Assembly: GCA_949358305.1 (NCBI GenBank)
Contig: OX442321.1
Coordinates: forward strand, 1,800,001 to 1,860,000
Reading direction: 5' to 3'
DNA length: 60,000 nt
Source: Strigamia acuminata
Lineage: Eukaryota; Arthropoda; Chilopoda; Geophilomorpha; Linotaeniidae
The position numbers and the translations under genes are program-made. Below the pieces are notes generated by a model, which saw nothing but the letters and a program-made list of their open reading frames with translations, had not been told where the DNA came from and did not search any database. Positions 8,801 through 18,530 of the stretch are shown here, in pieces; the first letter of the stretch is position 1, and each line of letters begins with the position of its first letter.

Positions 8801-11302
8801 CGGATATTTTCCTGTCAGTACGAATCTAGCTCTGTCCTGACATTTTTTGTCTAATTTTTGTTGCACAATTATTTCCTCCCTTGTCGGGGGATTGCTTTGC
8901 ATCTGCTTGCCGACATGAGCGTGGAAGGCGCTTAGAAGCGGGTCATTTATTCTCCGCTCTAGCTTAAATTCCTTCTTTGCATTTGGGTAATTGTCAGCAG
9001 CTGGTTGGTATAACCGCGTCCAGAATCCACAGAATTTTACATCTGCCGGAGACGCGGTAGGAATTTCATTCATCTTCCTTAAATCCCAACGGTGACAACT
9101 CGTAGGGCAATAAATGATGCGGGAGTCATCCTCGCCATCATCGTCAGCGTCGATTGGATCTGACACTGGTGCCCGTGACAGAGCGTCAGCCACGACGTTA
9201 TATTTGCCGGGCTTGTATTGAATGGTCAAGTCGCATGCCATCAGTTCTAACTGCCATCTGGCTAGTCGACCGGCTGGCTCCTTTAATTTCATCAGCCATT
9301 GTAACGCTTGATGATCTGTGTGGACCACAAATTTGGTATATTCGAGATAATCTCTGAATTTCCTTATGGCCCACACAACTGCCAAACACTCCAACTCTGT
9401 GGCGTTGTAATTTTTTTCAGCGCCTTGGAGTTTGCGACTTATAAACATGCACGGCAGGTCTTGTTTGACTCCGTCGCGCACGTGTGTTTGAAGCAACGCG
9501 GCTCCCAACCCAACTCTGCTGGCGTCCGTATGTAATATGAACGGCCGGTTTAGGTCGGGTAGAGGCATTACGCCGACTTCCGTCAGCATCCTCTTTATCG
9601 CATTAAATGCGATGTTGCACTCATTTGACCATACAAATTCGTTTTCATTCTTCAGGAGGTCGGTAACTGGGGCTGCCACTTCAGCTAGACCCGGTAGCAA
9701 CCTGCCGAAGAAGTTTATCATTCCCATAAACCGTTGGACACCTTTAACGTCCTCGGGTGGTGGGAAACGATTAATCGCATCGATTTTTTCGGGGCCAATA
9801 GCTAAACCATTGACTCCAATGCGATAACCCAGGAAGGCAAGCTCCTTTCGACAGAACTTGCTCTTGCCCGGATGCACGTGTAACCCAGCTTTTGCCAGCC
9901 GGGTGAGCACTTGGTCGATGTGCTCAATGTGCTCTTCGAATGTTTTAGAGGCAATAACTATGTCATCTAGGTATGCCCATACAAACTGATGCAGGATATC
10001 ACCCAATACGCTTTCGATTAGCCTCTGAAAGGTACTGGGAGCATTCACTAAACCAAATGGCATGACGTTGAACATCAACCGTCCAATTGGCGAGTAAAAT
10101 GCTGTTTTTATCTTATCCTCTGGCCTCATCTCAACCTGCCAGTATCCCTTCGACAGATCCATCGTCGTAACCCAAGAAAAGGGGCTAAGCTCTCTCAAAA
10201 TGGATTCGACAGACGGCATCTGTATGGGATCTATCTCTGTCACCGCGTTTAATGGGCGGTAATCAATGCATAGGCGTGGATCCGAGCCCGGGCGCATCAC
10301 GAGCACAACTCGCGTCGCGTATTCTCCCTGGGCCTCGGAGACAATGCCACTGTCTAGCATTTCTTGGCACATTTTTTGCACTATTTCACGTTTTTGCGGG
10401 TTCATTCCCTTATACGCAACTCGTATAGGTTTATTATCCGTCAATTTAATTTCGTGAATAGCCCTATTCGTTCGGCCCGGTTTTTTCGACAGGATCCCCT
10501 CATATTTAAGTAGGACCCTTCGTAGGGCTGCCGCTTCGTTTAATTCTAAAGCGGCGTCGGCGACAAGCGTTTCCACTACATTGTCCCGTTGCAATTCTGT
10601 TACGAATGCTTTAAAATCGTAGTCTTGAACGAATTTCTTTAGGCCTTTCTCCCACTGTGTCTTGTCGGCCGCTTCTTTTACAAGAGCTGGTGGCACGACA
10701 ATTGCGGGTCTTTCCTTATCATTTCTGATATAATTCCAAGATTTCGTTATTGGATTTGGTTGTATTTCCATTGACGCCATGAGGTCTAAGCCCAACAGAA
10801 AAATTCTGTCGCATGTGGGCAGGACCAGGAAAGGGTGCTGTTCTACCCCTCCGAGCCACTCCATGGTCAATAATATAACTCCTTTTGGACGCGCCATTCC
10901 GTTGGCGGTTTTTAGACGTATATTTTTATTAACGCCTTTTATCTTATCGGTGAGACCCAATGATGCTACTATGTCTTCGGAAACGAACGAGCGATCTGCT
11001 CCCGAGTCTAGCAGTCCCATAATTTTTTCACGTTCTATTGTCATGGGCAACATGCATAGGCGGTTGGTGTATTCGACCGCCACGTTGCACATGAAAACAC
11101 GAAATTCTTCTGTGTCTTCGACTACTTGAGGTAATTCTTCAAGCAGTAGGTTCGGTTCTTCCGCCTCAGCCTCAGCGTTTGCGGTAATTACCTGCAAAGC
11201 GTTGTTGGCCCTGTCTTGAATTTGGGCGTTAGCTATGTCACTACCCATTTCTTTGACTGGTGGCGGCTTATCGAACCCTTTGTTAAACCCCTTCTTCTTC
11301 AT
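5867..11302 (-). CDS. Element 1 Pol with an extra C-terminal accessory domain
   Basis: The frame encodes 1,811 residues from its first ATG. It is probably translated as a Gag-Pol fusion through the frameshift site at 11353-11371, because the frame is open from there. Visible domains: aspartic protease with LLDSGAD at 97-103; reverse transcriptase about 290-500 with YLDD at 444-447; RNase H with D593, E636, D663; integrase zinc finger H896, H901, C931, C934; DDE core D962, D1021, E1056; then a GPY/F-like module near 1199. A normal gypsy Pol ends near 1240. Here a proline- and acid-rich linker leads to a folded-looking region at about 1420-1811, containing HQRLLRAHRAP at 1711, that is homologous to the separate ORF3 of element 2. 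Its role is unknown. I see no transmembrane or envelope features. Confidence 0.95.
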   Translation of the reverse strand: MKKKGFNKGFDKPPPVKEMGSDIANAQIQDRANNALQVITANAEAEAEEPNLLLEELPQVVEDTEEFRVFMCNVAVEYTNRLCMLPMTIEREKIMGLLDSGADRSFVSEDIVASLGLTDKIKGVNKNIRLKTANGMARPKGVILLTMEWLGGVEQHPFLVLPTCDRIFLLGLDLMASMEIQPNPITKSWNYIRNDKERPAIVVPPALVKEAADKTQWEKGLKKFVQDYDFKAFVTELQRDNVVETLVADAALELNEAAALRRVLLKYEGILSKKPGRTNRAIHEIKLTDNKPIRVAYKGMNPQKREIVQKMCQEMLDSGIVSEAQGEYATRVVLVMRPGSDPRLCIDYRPLNAVTEIDPIQMPSVESILRELSPFSWVTTMDLSKGYWQVEMRPEDKIKTAFYSPIGRLMFNVMPFGLVNAPSTFQRLIESVLGDILHQFVWAYLDDIVIASKTFEEHIEHIDQVLTRLAKAGLHVHPGKSKFCRKELAFLGYRIGVNGLAIGPEKIDAINRFPPPEDVKGVQRFMGMINFFGRLLPGLAEVAAPVTDLLKNENEFVWSNECNIAFNAIKRMLTEVGVMPLPDLNRPFILHTDASRVGLGAALLQTHVRDGVKQDLPCMFISRKLQGAEKNYNATELECLAVVWAIRKFRDYLEYTKFVVHTDHQALQWLMKLKEPAGRLARWQLELMACDLTIQYKPGKYNVVADALSRAPVSDPIDADDDGEDDSRIIYCPTSCHRWDLRKMNEIPTASPADVKFCGFWTRLYQPAADNYPNAKKEFKLERRINDPLLSAFHAHVGKQMQSNPPTREEIIVQQKLDKKCQDRARFVLTGKYPPNLTRRQKRRYAHESIDYLLDDGLLVKHHPNHQDDLSESDTAVKVVIPASLIGRVLWLLHGHPLASHAGVSRTLYRATQLFHWTGMKKDIALFVHQCQRCQACKPRRKSPFETIFLGPYAPFDCLSVDVMGPKPVTGNKNAYIIVIMDVATRWPELYAVARPSAEKIVECIYDVALRYGFPRKIISDNGPQFISKIWGKFCEKFRIVASHTSTYNPRTNPVERLNRDIKYALSIFTDIHNRWDEYLREIAFSIRTTVSRTRDFSPAYLNFARELRVPWDPRVAESVNVVDPEKPHEYVYKLEQTISNTYKHMMAHIFNMRDRILQDKSGGKFVNFEINDLVWKDAHTLSNAARGITASLADKRDGPYVIIGKHGGNAYKLRKLEDNTEQKSIQVRELTPYIPEFPQEMWAKGQVKSKTDGQIVDMFAGESEQAPPSDNEEYFDAPSPPVNEIVESVPDPILVGGETGETPETNTKNTDKKENNNEEVQTQKTTKNIVPASIRNLRPPSLLNSSDPPNLHTDRSVPLPVGQSIMQECRANLTDIYRPSRPRPGSSALFFERRDEEARLAREAANPTISELSAFRFVMEDPRVSAPALRGVDQAQRYFIEWATAMMSKLSRAFTADSERSNPVNRRSLQLSLTKVMMQLLTPALFGEGRQAMAAWSVVDREGVQVPRALLAEWSSILPDPVLTRYELTRDVVNPEFEGYKLRSTAFRYTSATWTAAPTQQLRAMTIQTEESAEDVEMMISPTSGVPIPPPMPAEISPQGPALFEVAGRPKRLLCRTPPVKSVERTKPTPPVTPPAQAATTTQAVIPAATQKPQPAPPPPDYYGRIIEEFPHLSMTTATRRFILAQRDKGKSVFIWLHNQIRKTKDLIFHQRLLRAHRAPVTPAEANAIRHTNTGFSAYIPSVWLHERTRAPHEPVDGHALCFITEHEDPRDRSSALVGDLPAPPGTQPPVPGVSYAQVTDSVSGPSGKK

Positions 11303-11307
11303 GAATG

Positions 11308-11371
11308 GCGCAGACGGTCGAGAAGTTATTTCTTCGCCGCCTGCGCTGACTCGTTTTTTGACTCGTTTTTT
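11308..11371 (-). promoter_or_regulatory. Element 1 -1 ribosomal frameshift signal
   Basis: In sense, gag codons read GC[A AAA AAC]GAG TC[A AAA AAC]GAG. These are two canonical A_AAA_AAC slippery heptamers 12 nt apart, at 11371-11365 and 11359-11353. The second is followed by a 6-nt spacer, a 10-bp stem (11346-11337 with 11317-11308, one G-U pair) and a 19-nt loop that contains the gag TAA. A -1 slip at either heptamer enters the pol frame with no stop in between. Upstream, the pol frame is closed by a TAA just before the first heptamer. Confidence 0.85.
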
Positions 11372-14300
11372 GCCATGGCGAGTTTAATCTCTGCCATCTG
11401 CTTCATTATTGCGTCAAATTTAGCGTCTTCTTTCGCTGTTCTTGGGCACTCATTGGAATAGTGACCCGGTTGGTTACACTTGAAACAACGAATATTTGAT
11501 TTGTCTCTTGGGGCTTCAGTCGATTTTTTCTTTTCAGGGTCTGCCTTCGACGGTGGCGTGTAATTCTTTCGAAAATACTTCGGAATTCGGCCGGCATTTG
11601 GTTTTAACCTGGCGCGAAATTCTTCTACCGCTCTATCTCGATGGATGAGATGTACTAGCGGTCCTTCCTCATCGCAACCCGTTGATAAGGTATCGCGATA
11701 GCTTCGTATTTCTTCGTCCGTCGAATAATCGTCTTTTTCTTCTTTTTCGTCTGATTTTCCGGCATCTTGTCCGGCTTCCTCCCCCTCCTTGACCTCCTCC
11801 AGTGTCGCTTGCATGGCTGACGCTGTCGGTGCCTTTTTAGGGGCGGCCAAAGGGTTGGAAGGCAGCGTGGATGTCAGTTTATTTTTTATTTGTAAACCAA
11901 CGCTAGCTTCTGCCAGCTCCATTATACCGCTAAGATATTCAGTAGGGCGCATAATTTTATCTGTCGCCCCATATCTTTCCGCACTCAACTTGAGACGTTT
12001 AGCGGTTGCTGCTTTCTCCGCTTCTGGTAAAGCGGAATAATATCTCTTCTCGATATCTATCGTGTTCTCGAACAGGAAGGCGCTCATCTCCTCGTAGCTG
12101 CCTCCTGTCGGTGCCCTTTCTTCAAGTAGCACCCGTTGCGAGTACTCCGACAAACCGCCGAGAAAGAAAAGGTTGAATCCCGTGGCATGAAATTCCATCG
12201 GGGCCTTTTCGAACAACAATCTGGCGCGAATGTCGTAATCCATTATGGTTTCACCAGGCATCTGGCGAAGACCTCGCATCTTTCGGCTCACCTCTTCGGG
12301 TGTCTCGCCGTAGCGTAGGTCGAATCTCATTAAAAAGTCGTCCCAATTGACGCCTTTCAATCCTTGGTACCACTCACGTGCCGAGCCTGTCATTAGCTCG
12401 ACAATACCGTGGGTGAGCATGTCTCCTACGGTGGCTTTAGTGGCAGTCTTAATTCGAATTACTTCGTCAAGGAAGCGATCTCCCGCTTTCCATGACCCGT
12501 CGAAACGGTTCTGAATATAAAATTGCCACCTAATATTCCCGGTAACACTCATGGTGTCACGTCGGGAGACAGCGTATTTTTTCTTTACGCGGTCGCCAGT
12601 GCTACGATTACGATCGTTTCGTTTGCTCAGATCGATTCCCTCGGCCTTCAACGAGCCGAGTAGGGCTCTTCCAAGCTCTCCCATCGTATACTGCCGACCC
12701 GTCGAATCGGTAAACGCGCTTTGTCGGGGAAGGTCCTGAAACTCCTCCCGTCGGTGGTCGCTATTTTCCGATCGACGTCGTTTCTCTCTATCGCGCGGAG
12801 AGTTGGATCTCTTCCGGCGATTACTTGATTTTTCCTTTCGTCTGTCGTCGTTGGATGAGGGGTCGGAGCTGGGGTCAGGAGACGGTGAGTGGCGTGGCGG
12901 GTTGCGCCGTGAAGAGTTTGACTCTTTCCGGCCCCTACGACGGTCGTCACGTTCCCTTTCCCTGCGTTCATCGCGCTCTCTTTCCCTTCGTCTTTCTCCG
13001 GAACCTCTCTCCGAATCGTGATGACTGGGTGCATTTGACTCCAGCCCATCTGACGACGAATCACTATTTCCGTAGCGATAATATTTCGGTCTTTCATCGC
13101 GTTTGCCTTCTTCTCGCGAAGAGGTGCGATCATGCGATTGTCTCCTTGACGACTCGTCGTCTTTAAGGATGGGCACTGGTTGTTGCCACTCAGTCCCTTG
13201 CGGATTATCTTGCTGTTGGCTTGTGAGAGCTTGCTCTTCATTTCGCCTAGCATTATTAGCGTTGATTAACCGCGTTATCGCATTATTTGTGGCTGAATCG
13301 AGAGCTTGCATGCGGGGCCGAGTTTGTTGTTCTCTGGCCGACGCATCTCTCTTGCGCGGAGTAGCTGGTGTTGCCCTCTCCGGCTGGGGTTTGGGTTTAG
13401 CCTTCGGCGTGCGCTTTGGGTCTCCCTCTAGGCTCTCGTCGGACAGCTCGGATGAACTGACCTCTGGTTTGCGGACGGATTTCGGGTCATCTCGTCGCAA
13501 TCTGGCCATAAATGCTCGCTCTGCTTCTTGTTGCGAGTGGAAAGCATATCGATGTGCTCTCAGGGCTCGGTCAACTATTTCTACCTCCTCGGGAGTAGTC
13601 GGATTGGGCTGGGTTCTGCCGTACTCGAGAGCTTGCGCTTCTCTTTCCGCCAGCTTCCTCCGTCTCTCGCGAATGGCTTGACGAGCCTCGTTCTCTGCAT
13701 CCGCTTCAAATTGAGCGGAATCAACCAATTGTTGAGCGTGTGCACCTTCAACAATGGTGATTTGTGGGGATACACTGTGCGCTTTTAAAGCTGCACGTAC
13801 GATCTGTAACGTTTCGTACACGGTAATTTTCCCCGTCGGAAGGGTGTATCTCACTCCTTCCGCCTGTGCCAATTGCATCGCATCAATCAAGGTGCCCGAG
13901 ACGCTGTAAGGCTGGCTCGAAACACGCTTGACAGAGGATGAGTTGGACTTGTGTCCTTCGGACCTGACCGAAGCTGGGCGGCTTTGCGTAGTTGGCGTGT
14001 TTAGTGCCGAATTAGCGGTCGTATTTGAGGCCGTCTTTTGTATCGGAGACGCTGCTTTCGGACTGCCCACCTCGGTGTCGTGCGTTAGACGAGGCGATTG
14101 GTTACGGGATAAAACCTCGTTTCCGCTCGTCTCGCCGTCACGGTTAGAACGCGGCAGTTTGGAGTGAGATTGCTCTTCACCCCGCTCTGTCTCGTCCAAT
14201 CGCTGCCTCGTCTCGGTGCGAGACGGGTGCGATGCCTCGGATGCGCTTCTACGATCGGGTTTAGGCTTACGCCGTTTTTGCCTCGCTTCGTGCGCTGAGG

Positions 14301-14409
14301 CTTTGGGTAAGGGACCTCCAGATCGCAAGTGATAGTCGGCGCCTTTACGACTGCCGGCTCTCTTGTTTGCGTCGGAGTCGGAATCTGTTACTCGGGTATT
14401 ATCTGCCAT
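11326..14409 (-). CDS. Element 1 Gag
   Basis: The frame encodes 1,027 residues, starting 69 nt inside the 5' LTR. The N-terminal half is low-complexity, rich in Ser, Arg and Glu, with long RE/RD runs that suggest disorder or RNA binding. A capsid-like region with the Retrotrans_gag signature (WYQGL...WDDF...FDLRYGETPEE) lies roughly at 640-800. A single CCHC knuckle (C-x2-C-x4-H-x4-C) begins at about 975 and would bind the genomic RNA. Gag is long for the family because of the N-terminal extension. The last 16 codons overlap the frameshift signal, so their sequence is constrained by RNA structure as well as coding. Confidence 0.93.
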   Translation of the reverse strand: MADNTRVTDSDSDANKRAGSRKGADYHLRSGGPLPKASAHEARQKRRKPKPDRRSASEASHPSRTETRQRLDETERGEEQSHSKLPRSNRDGETSGNEVLSRNQSPRLTHDTEVGSPKAASPIQKTASNTTANSALNTPTTQSRPASVRSEGHKSNSSSVKRVSSQPYSVSGTLIDAMQLAQAEGVRYTLPTGKITVYETLQIVRAALKAHSVSPQITIVEGAHAQQLVDSAQFEADAENEARQAIRERRRKLAEREAQALEYGRTQPNPTTPEEVEIVDRALRAHRYAFHSQQEAERAFMARLRRDDPKSVRKPEVSSSELSDESLEGDPKRTPKAKPKPQPERATPATPRKRDASAREQQTRPRMQALDSATNNAITRLINANNARRNEEQALTSQQQDNPQGTEWQQPVPILKDDESSRRQSHDRTSSREEGKRDERPKYYRYGNSDSSSDGLESNAPSHHDSERGSGERRRERERDERRERERDDRRRGRKESNSSRRNPPRHSPSPDPSSDPSSNDDRRKEKSSNRRKRSNSPRDREKRRRSENSDHRREEFQDLPRQSAFTDSTGRQYTMGELGRALLGSLKAEGIDLSKRNDRNRSTGDRVKKKYAVSRRDTMSVTGNIRWQFYIQNRFDGSWKAGDRFLDEVIRIKTATKATVGDMLTHGIVELMTGSAREWYQGLKGVNWDDFLMRFDLRYGETPEEVSRKMRGLRQMPGETIMDYDIRARLLFEKAPMEFHATGFNLFFLGGLSEYSQRVLLEERAPTGGSYEEMSAFLFENTIDIEKRYYSALPEAEKAATAKRLKLSAERYGATDKIMRPTEYLSGIMELAEASVGLQIKNKLTSTLPSNPLAAPKKAPTASAMQATLEEVKEGEEAGQDAGKSDEKEEKDDYSTDEEIRSYRDTLSTGCDEEGPLVHLIHRDRAVEEFRARLKPNAGRIPKYFRKNYTPPSKADPEKKKSTEAPRDKSNIRCFKCNQPGHYSNECPRTAKEDAKFDAIMKQMAEIKLAMAKNESKNESAQAAKK

Positions 14410-14458
14410 TTTTGGGTATGAAAAATGATCTCAAGTTCTATTCGAGTCGTTTAAATCG

Positions 14459-14476
14459 ATCCCGGACAGGCCCCCA
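14459..14476 (-). promoter_or_regulatory. Element 1 primer-binding site, tRNA-Pro-like
   Basis: In sense TGGGGGCCTGTCCGGGAT lies 2 nt inside the 5' LTR. It differs at two positions from the classical proline-tRNA site of murine leukaemia virus (TGGGGGCTCGTCCGGGAT), both in the acceptor-stem complement. The G after TGG implies a C discriminator base, which fits tRNA-Pro. Element 2 carries almost the same site. Confidence 0.75.
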
Positions 14477-14478
14477 CG

Positions 14479-15474
14479 TGTCGCGCTCAACTCTAACTGT
14501 CGCTAACTCGTGGTATGAGTCACTCTCTAATCTCGCAATACCGCTTTACTCAAGCGGTTACCCAAATAATGTGAAACGGCAAACAATGTAAAATGGTAAA
14601 TATAATAAATGTATTTATTATATGGGAATTTACAGGTAAAAGGAATAAAATATGTAAGGGAATAAAGGTAAAAGGTTGGGGATGTGTGAAGTTGTCGGGA
14701 AACTGGTCGAGGTCGTCCTTTGTTGACGCTCTGGATCCAAGATGGCGTCCGCGTGGTAACGTGGTGTCGTCTTGGGCCGGCGTGGCAATGAATGGCGTCC
14801 TCGTCTCACGTTTCTTGTTCGGTCCTTCGGGCTCACGCTGGTCGGGCGCGAGTGAATGCCTAAAAGGTCTTACTTCTGGTCTGTTGTCTAGGTTTAGGGT
14901 TTTTTGTAGGTGTCCGGCGATCACACAGCGGCGGACTCTTCTGGCTCCCGGCGATCACACAGCGGCGGGAACGCTCGTCGTGGTTTTACTGCAGTTTAGG
15001 CTTGTGCGACCGTTTGTCTGCACAACTCGCTAAACTGGAGTGGTGTTTGCTGTTTCTAGCGGGTGTGCTAAAACAGCGCGGTAATCTTATCACGCAGGTT
15101 ACTCTGCGGAGGTTAACACGAATCAAATGTACTCACGAAGAATATATCCTTTGTCCCTGGTCACTCCTAGTGCTTGACTTAGGCCTGATCGGTAGGACGG
15201 TAGATTTCTCGTGTGTTTCTTGTTTGATGGTTGTGTTGGTTCTGCCCGCTCAGTGCAAGGCACATTCCTTTGCACAAAGCGGGGTTGACAGGTGACCAGA
15301 ATCACCCAATGGTGGGGTGGACGAGCCATCCCCACTCCCTCAGGGCAGACGCCTGTCCATTGACTAGATGTCAATGCACTGAGGGAAGGGAGACGCGCTT
15401 GCGGCTCCCCTTACACCCGAAACGAGGTCACGAGAGAAACTCTTCGTTGACCCCGGTCCAGTCGGGTCACAACA
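14479..15474 (-). repeat. Element 1 5' LTR
   Basis: In sense it begins TGTTGTGACC at 15474 and ends GCGCGACA at 14479. It appears identical to the other LTR. Small ORFs inside both LTRs are identical only because the LTRs are, so I do not treat them as genes. Confidence 0.95.
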
Positions 15475-15478
15475 AGCT
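15475..15478. repeat. Target-site duplication AGCT, right copy
   Basis: This AGCT directly follows the right LTR and matches 4831-4834. Confidence 0.85.
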
Positions 15479-17335
15479 ATCTCTGATTCAAGGAACCAGT
15501 GGCGCAGAGGCAAAGACCCGGCTTGAATTATTCAGAGACTCCAAGGAATTTTAAAATTCAAATTTCGAGCGAAATGATGTGAAAAAGGATAGAAAATACC
15601 TGATTTTCGATTCGGGCGCCATTTTGTTGACTTTTAACCCTAAAAAAAATTTTTTTTTTTTTATTTAATTTTTTTTTTTTTTTAAAAAGGAAAAAAAAAT
15701 TAAAAATGGCGGTTTGCATGCACGACCACATTAAGACGGCGGTTTTGAGATTTTGCGAGCTTTTCATGGTCGAGTTGTGCAGTTTTTAATGGCCCTTTCG
15801 GCCGAGATAAGAATTGGATGTAGGAATTCATTTTAATTGTGATGCACAACTGCAGTTCGCGTTTAAGGGAGCGTGAATTTGCTTCGCGTTTCATAATTAA
15901 GACGGAATGAACACGCCGCGTTGTTTTATTCGGCTGCTGGAAAGAAAATGGAAGTTGCTTTTTATGGTTTGATGGTCAAAGATAATTGAAATGAAAGAGT
16001 TGCGCGTGAGCATTTAATTTTTACAACGTTTGGGAATATCGGCGGACGGCTATCTCCGAATTTTCAAATTTGTTTAAAAGGTAAATAATTATAAAAATAT
16101 AAATCGGAAAGAGTTGCGCACGAGCATTTAAGTTTATAACGTTTGGGAATAACGGCAGGGGCCCGAGACAAATTTTTTTCCTGCCGTCTTGCAGTAAAAT
16201 AATTATTTTCTGGCCTAAAATTGCATTTTCTGGCCTAAAATTGCATGTTTTGGCCTAAAATTGTATTTTTTGGCCTAAAATTGCATTTTTTGGCCTAAAA
16301 TTGCATTTTTTGGCCTAAAATTGCATTTTTTGATATGAAATTCGATTTTTTGGCCTAAAATTTGATTTTTTTTGGCCTAAAATTTGATTTTTTTGGCCTA
16401 AAATTTGATTTTTTTGGCCTAAAATTTGATTTTCTTGGCCTAAAATTTTATTTTTTTTAGCCTAAAGTTTGATTTTTTGGGCCTAAAATTTGATTTTTTG
16501 GGCCTAAAATTTCATTTTTTTAGCCTAAAGTTTGATTTTTTGGGCCTAAAATTGTTTTTTTTTAGCCTAAATTTGGATTTTTGGCTTGAAATTTAATTTT
16601 TTTGGCCTAAAATTGGATTTATTTGGGCTAAAATTGTTTTTTTTGCCTAAATTTAGATTATTTGACTTGAAATTGGATTTTTTGGTCTAAAATTACATAT
16701 AATTCGCCGCTGAAAATCGATAGATGTTATCTCCGAATTTTCAAATGTATGTAAACAAAATAATAATAAAAATAGAAGACGCATTTCGCTAATATTTGCA
16801 CGATGTCGAGACTGCTAGGCAAACTCGACTTCCAGCAATGCATTTTATATCATTAAATGTATTCGCTATTTGTTTTTCTTTCTGTTCTGAGAAATAAAAT
16901 TTTTCTTTTCATTTTTTAATATAAAAAATTTAGTTGTTAAAATCAAAAAATAAATAAATAAATAAAAGCTTTTTAGTATCAACGGAGCAGTGGTGGGGTT
17001 GGAGACACTTGATATGACCAAGAGAGAAAATAGACGATTTGAAACTCAAATCTCCCTCGAGACAAAACACATCAGACTGTTAACCCTCACGTGTCAATCA
17101 GACACTCGAATTACTACGAAAAGCGCCATTCGTGACCTTGTTTAGTACCGAGTCTTCCCACGGCGGCGCTGCGGCGCTGTTTTTATTTATTTTGGCTGTT
17201 TAACCGTTTATATTTAAAACACGCTATTACGACCGAAATTACATAAGAAAATAATCGAATACGTACCGTAGAATTGGTAAATGTAAATATAAAGCTGAAT
17301 AAACAAAGAAATGTAATTAAAAAAGAGAAATGAGT
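15479..17335. other. AT-rich region without a supported gene
   Basis: I see long homopolymer A/T runs, a tandem array at about 16207-16695 and no frame with coding character. The few short ORFs are interrupted by poly(A) and poly(T). Confidence 0.6.
16207..16695. repeat. Tandem array, unit about 20 bp (TTTTTTGGCCTAAAATTGCA)
   Basis: About two dozen units share a T run, a GGCC core and an A run. Early units are near-identical (TGGCCTAAAATTGCATTTTT), and later units drift to GGCCTAAAATTTGATTTTT. Each unit is nearly a short palindrome, TTTTnGGCCnAAAA. Confidence 0.9.
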
Positions 17336-17365
17336 GTTGACGCACCATCGATGTTGCTGGGAGTT
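17336..17365 (+). promoter_or_regulatory. Proximal sequence element of U1-like copy 2
   Basis: The block GTTGACGCACCATCGATGTT lies 67 to 38 bp upstream of the transcript start. It is almost the same as the block at 22545-22572 upstream of copy 3 and shares the CGCACCATCG core with copy 1. Confidence 0.65.
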
Positions 17366-17402
17366 TCGAACTAGACCTCGTTAGACTTGACGATTGCAAA
17401 GC

Positions 17403-17564
17403 ATACTTACCTGGCGTAGGACTCAACTTTGATCCATTAGGAAGTTGTCCCAGGTTGAGGCCTTTACATTGCACATAGTTTGGGCTGACACTTGCGATTG
17501 CCCCAAATTGGGGTAACTCGGGCGCGCAATTTTTGTTAGTGGGGACTGCGTACGCGCTATCCCT
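17403..17564 (+). ncRNA. U1 snRNA-like gene, copy 2
   Basis: The transcript starts with the canonical ATACTTACCTGG. It has a CCTGG...CCAGG stem, the CATTGCAC U1A-binding loop, a perfect CCCCAAATTGGGG stem III, an AATTTTTG Sm site and the terminal GACTGCG...CGCGC hairpin, giving about 162 nt. Of the three copies it is the best candidate for an active gene. The stem I loop (TGATCCATTAGG) departs from the usual U1-70K site. No terminator-like 3' box was identified with confidence. Confidence 0.88.
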
Positions 17565-18170
17565 ACCATTAAGAAAATAAAAATAGAATCTTTGGGAGAA
17601 TTTTTGTTTAAAATTATGTGAAGTTTTAAATGTGATTTGTTAAAATTAGCCACAGTCTCCGTAGAGAAGATTTGGGCAACATGGTAAAAACAGGGAAATA
17701 CAGTACACTTTTTAGAAAAAAATTTAGAAATTTTTTTTTTTAATTTTTTCCAAATTTTTAATCTTTTCAAATTTTTTCCAAAATTTTTTCAAAATTTAAA
17801 ATTTTTTTAGTTTTAAATTTTTAAAAAAATTTTCAAATTTTTAAATTTTTCCAAACTTTTTCAAAGTTTAAAATTTTTAAAAAAAATTTCTAAATATAAT
17901 GTTTTCACATGGGGACCCATTTTTGCGTTCCGCGAGCTATTGATCAGTTGGTCCATCACTGAAAACTGAATTAACTTACCACGCCAACGAAACCCAAGTG
18001 AAAAGGAAACAACAAACGAACAAACGTCACTTTTTCCATTTCTTCTTTGATGAATCCAGAAGACCGGAAACAAAATGAATTAAAATCGCGTGTTTGCTGT
18101 AAATGTGGTCACATTGACTAACCTTAACGCTATTGTCTGATTCTGCAATAACCGGTTGACACGTGCATTC

Positions 18171-18358
18171 ATATATCTCATTACAACGAACCACAATAAC
18201 GAATTTTTTTTTTATAACGAATACCTTAAAATGGCTTTATTGCTGGGTTGGACATAAAATAAATTTTTTTTTAAAAAAACCTTCTATAACAAATTTTCGT
18301 TATAACGATCCGATTTCTCAGGTTCCTTAGGATTCGTTATAACGAGACTCGACCGTAT
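18171..18358. mobile_element. Possible pogo/Tigger-like MITE remnant
   Basis: Several CGTTATAACGA-type palindromes occur. The right edge reads TTCGTTATAACGAGACTCGACCG followed by TA; in reverse complement this is the CGGTCGAGTCTCGTTATAACG form seen at ends of pogo-type elements. The left edge (TCTCATTACAACGAACC) is a degraded match. The family assignment is from memory of such termini and is tentative. Confidence 0.35.
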
Positions 18359-18530
18359 ACTCCCAAGGACATCCTCAATGTCGATAACACATAACATTCC
18401 AATCTGGTTACATAATGGAGTGTTTCGCACTCCAATTCTTTTCATTCTGTTTTCCTTGTTAATTTGTGACGCGCGTGATGCACGTCACGTTGCGAGAACA
18501 TGTGTCGCGCCACCTGTACTTTCTTTACAA

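Larger units (their letters stand above)
4835..15474 (-). mobile_element. Element 1: complete Ty3/Gypsy-type LTR retrotransposon
   Basis: The element is 10,640 bp and transcribed on the minus strand. Both LTRs are 996 bp, begin TG and end CA in sense, and look identical by eye. The order in sense is 5' LTR, primer-binding site, gag, a -1 frameshift site, a very long pol, polypurine tract, 3' LTR. The Pol order protease-RT-RNase H-integrase with integrase last is the gypsy arrangement. Both large frames are uninterrupted, so the copy looks young and potentially competent. The unusual part is about 570 extra residues after integrase, whose last 390 or so match ORF3 of element 2. Confidence 0.95.

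Noticed and set aside
16207-16695. CRISPR-like regular repeats
   Set aside because: There are no unique spacers; units follow each other directly, and the host is eukaryotic.
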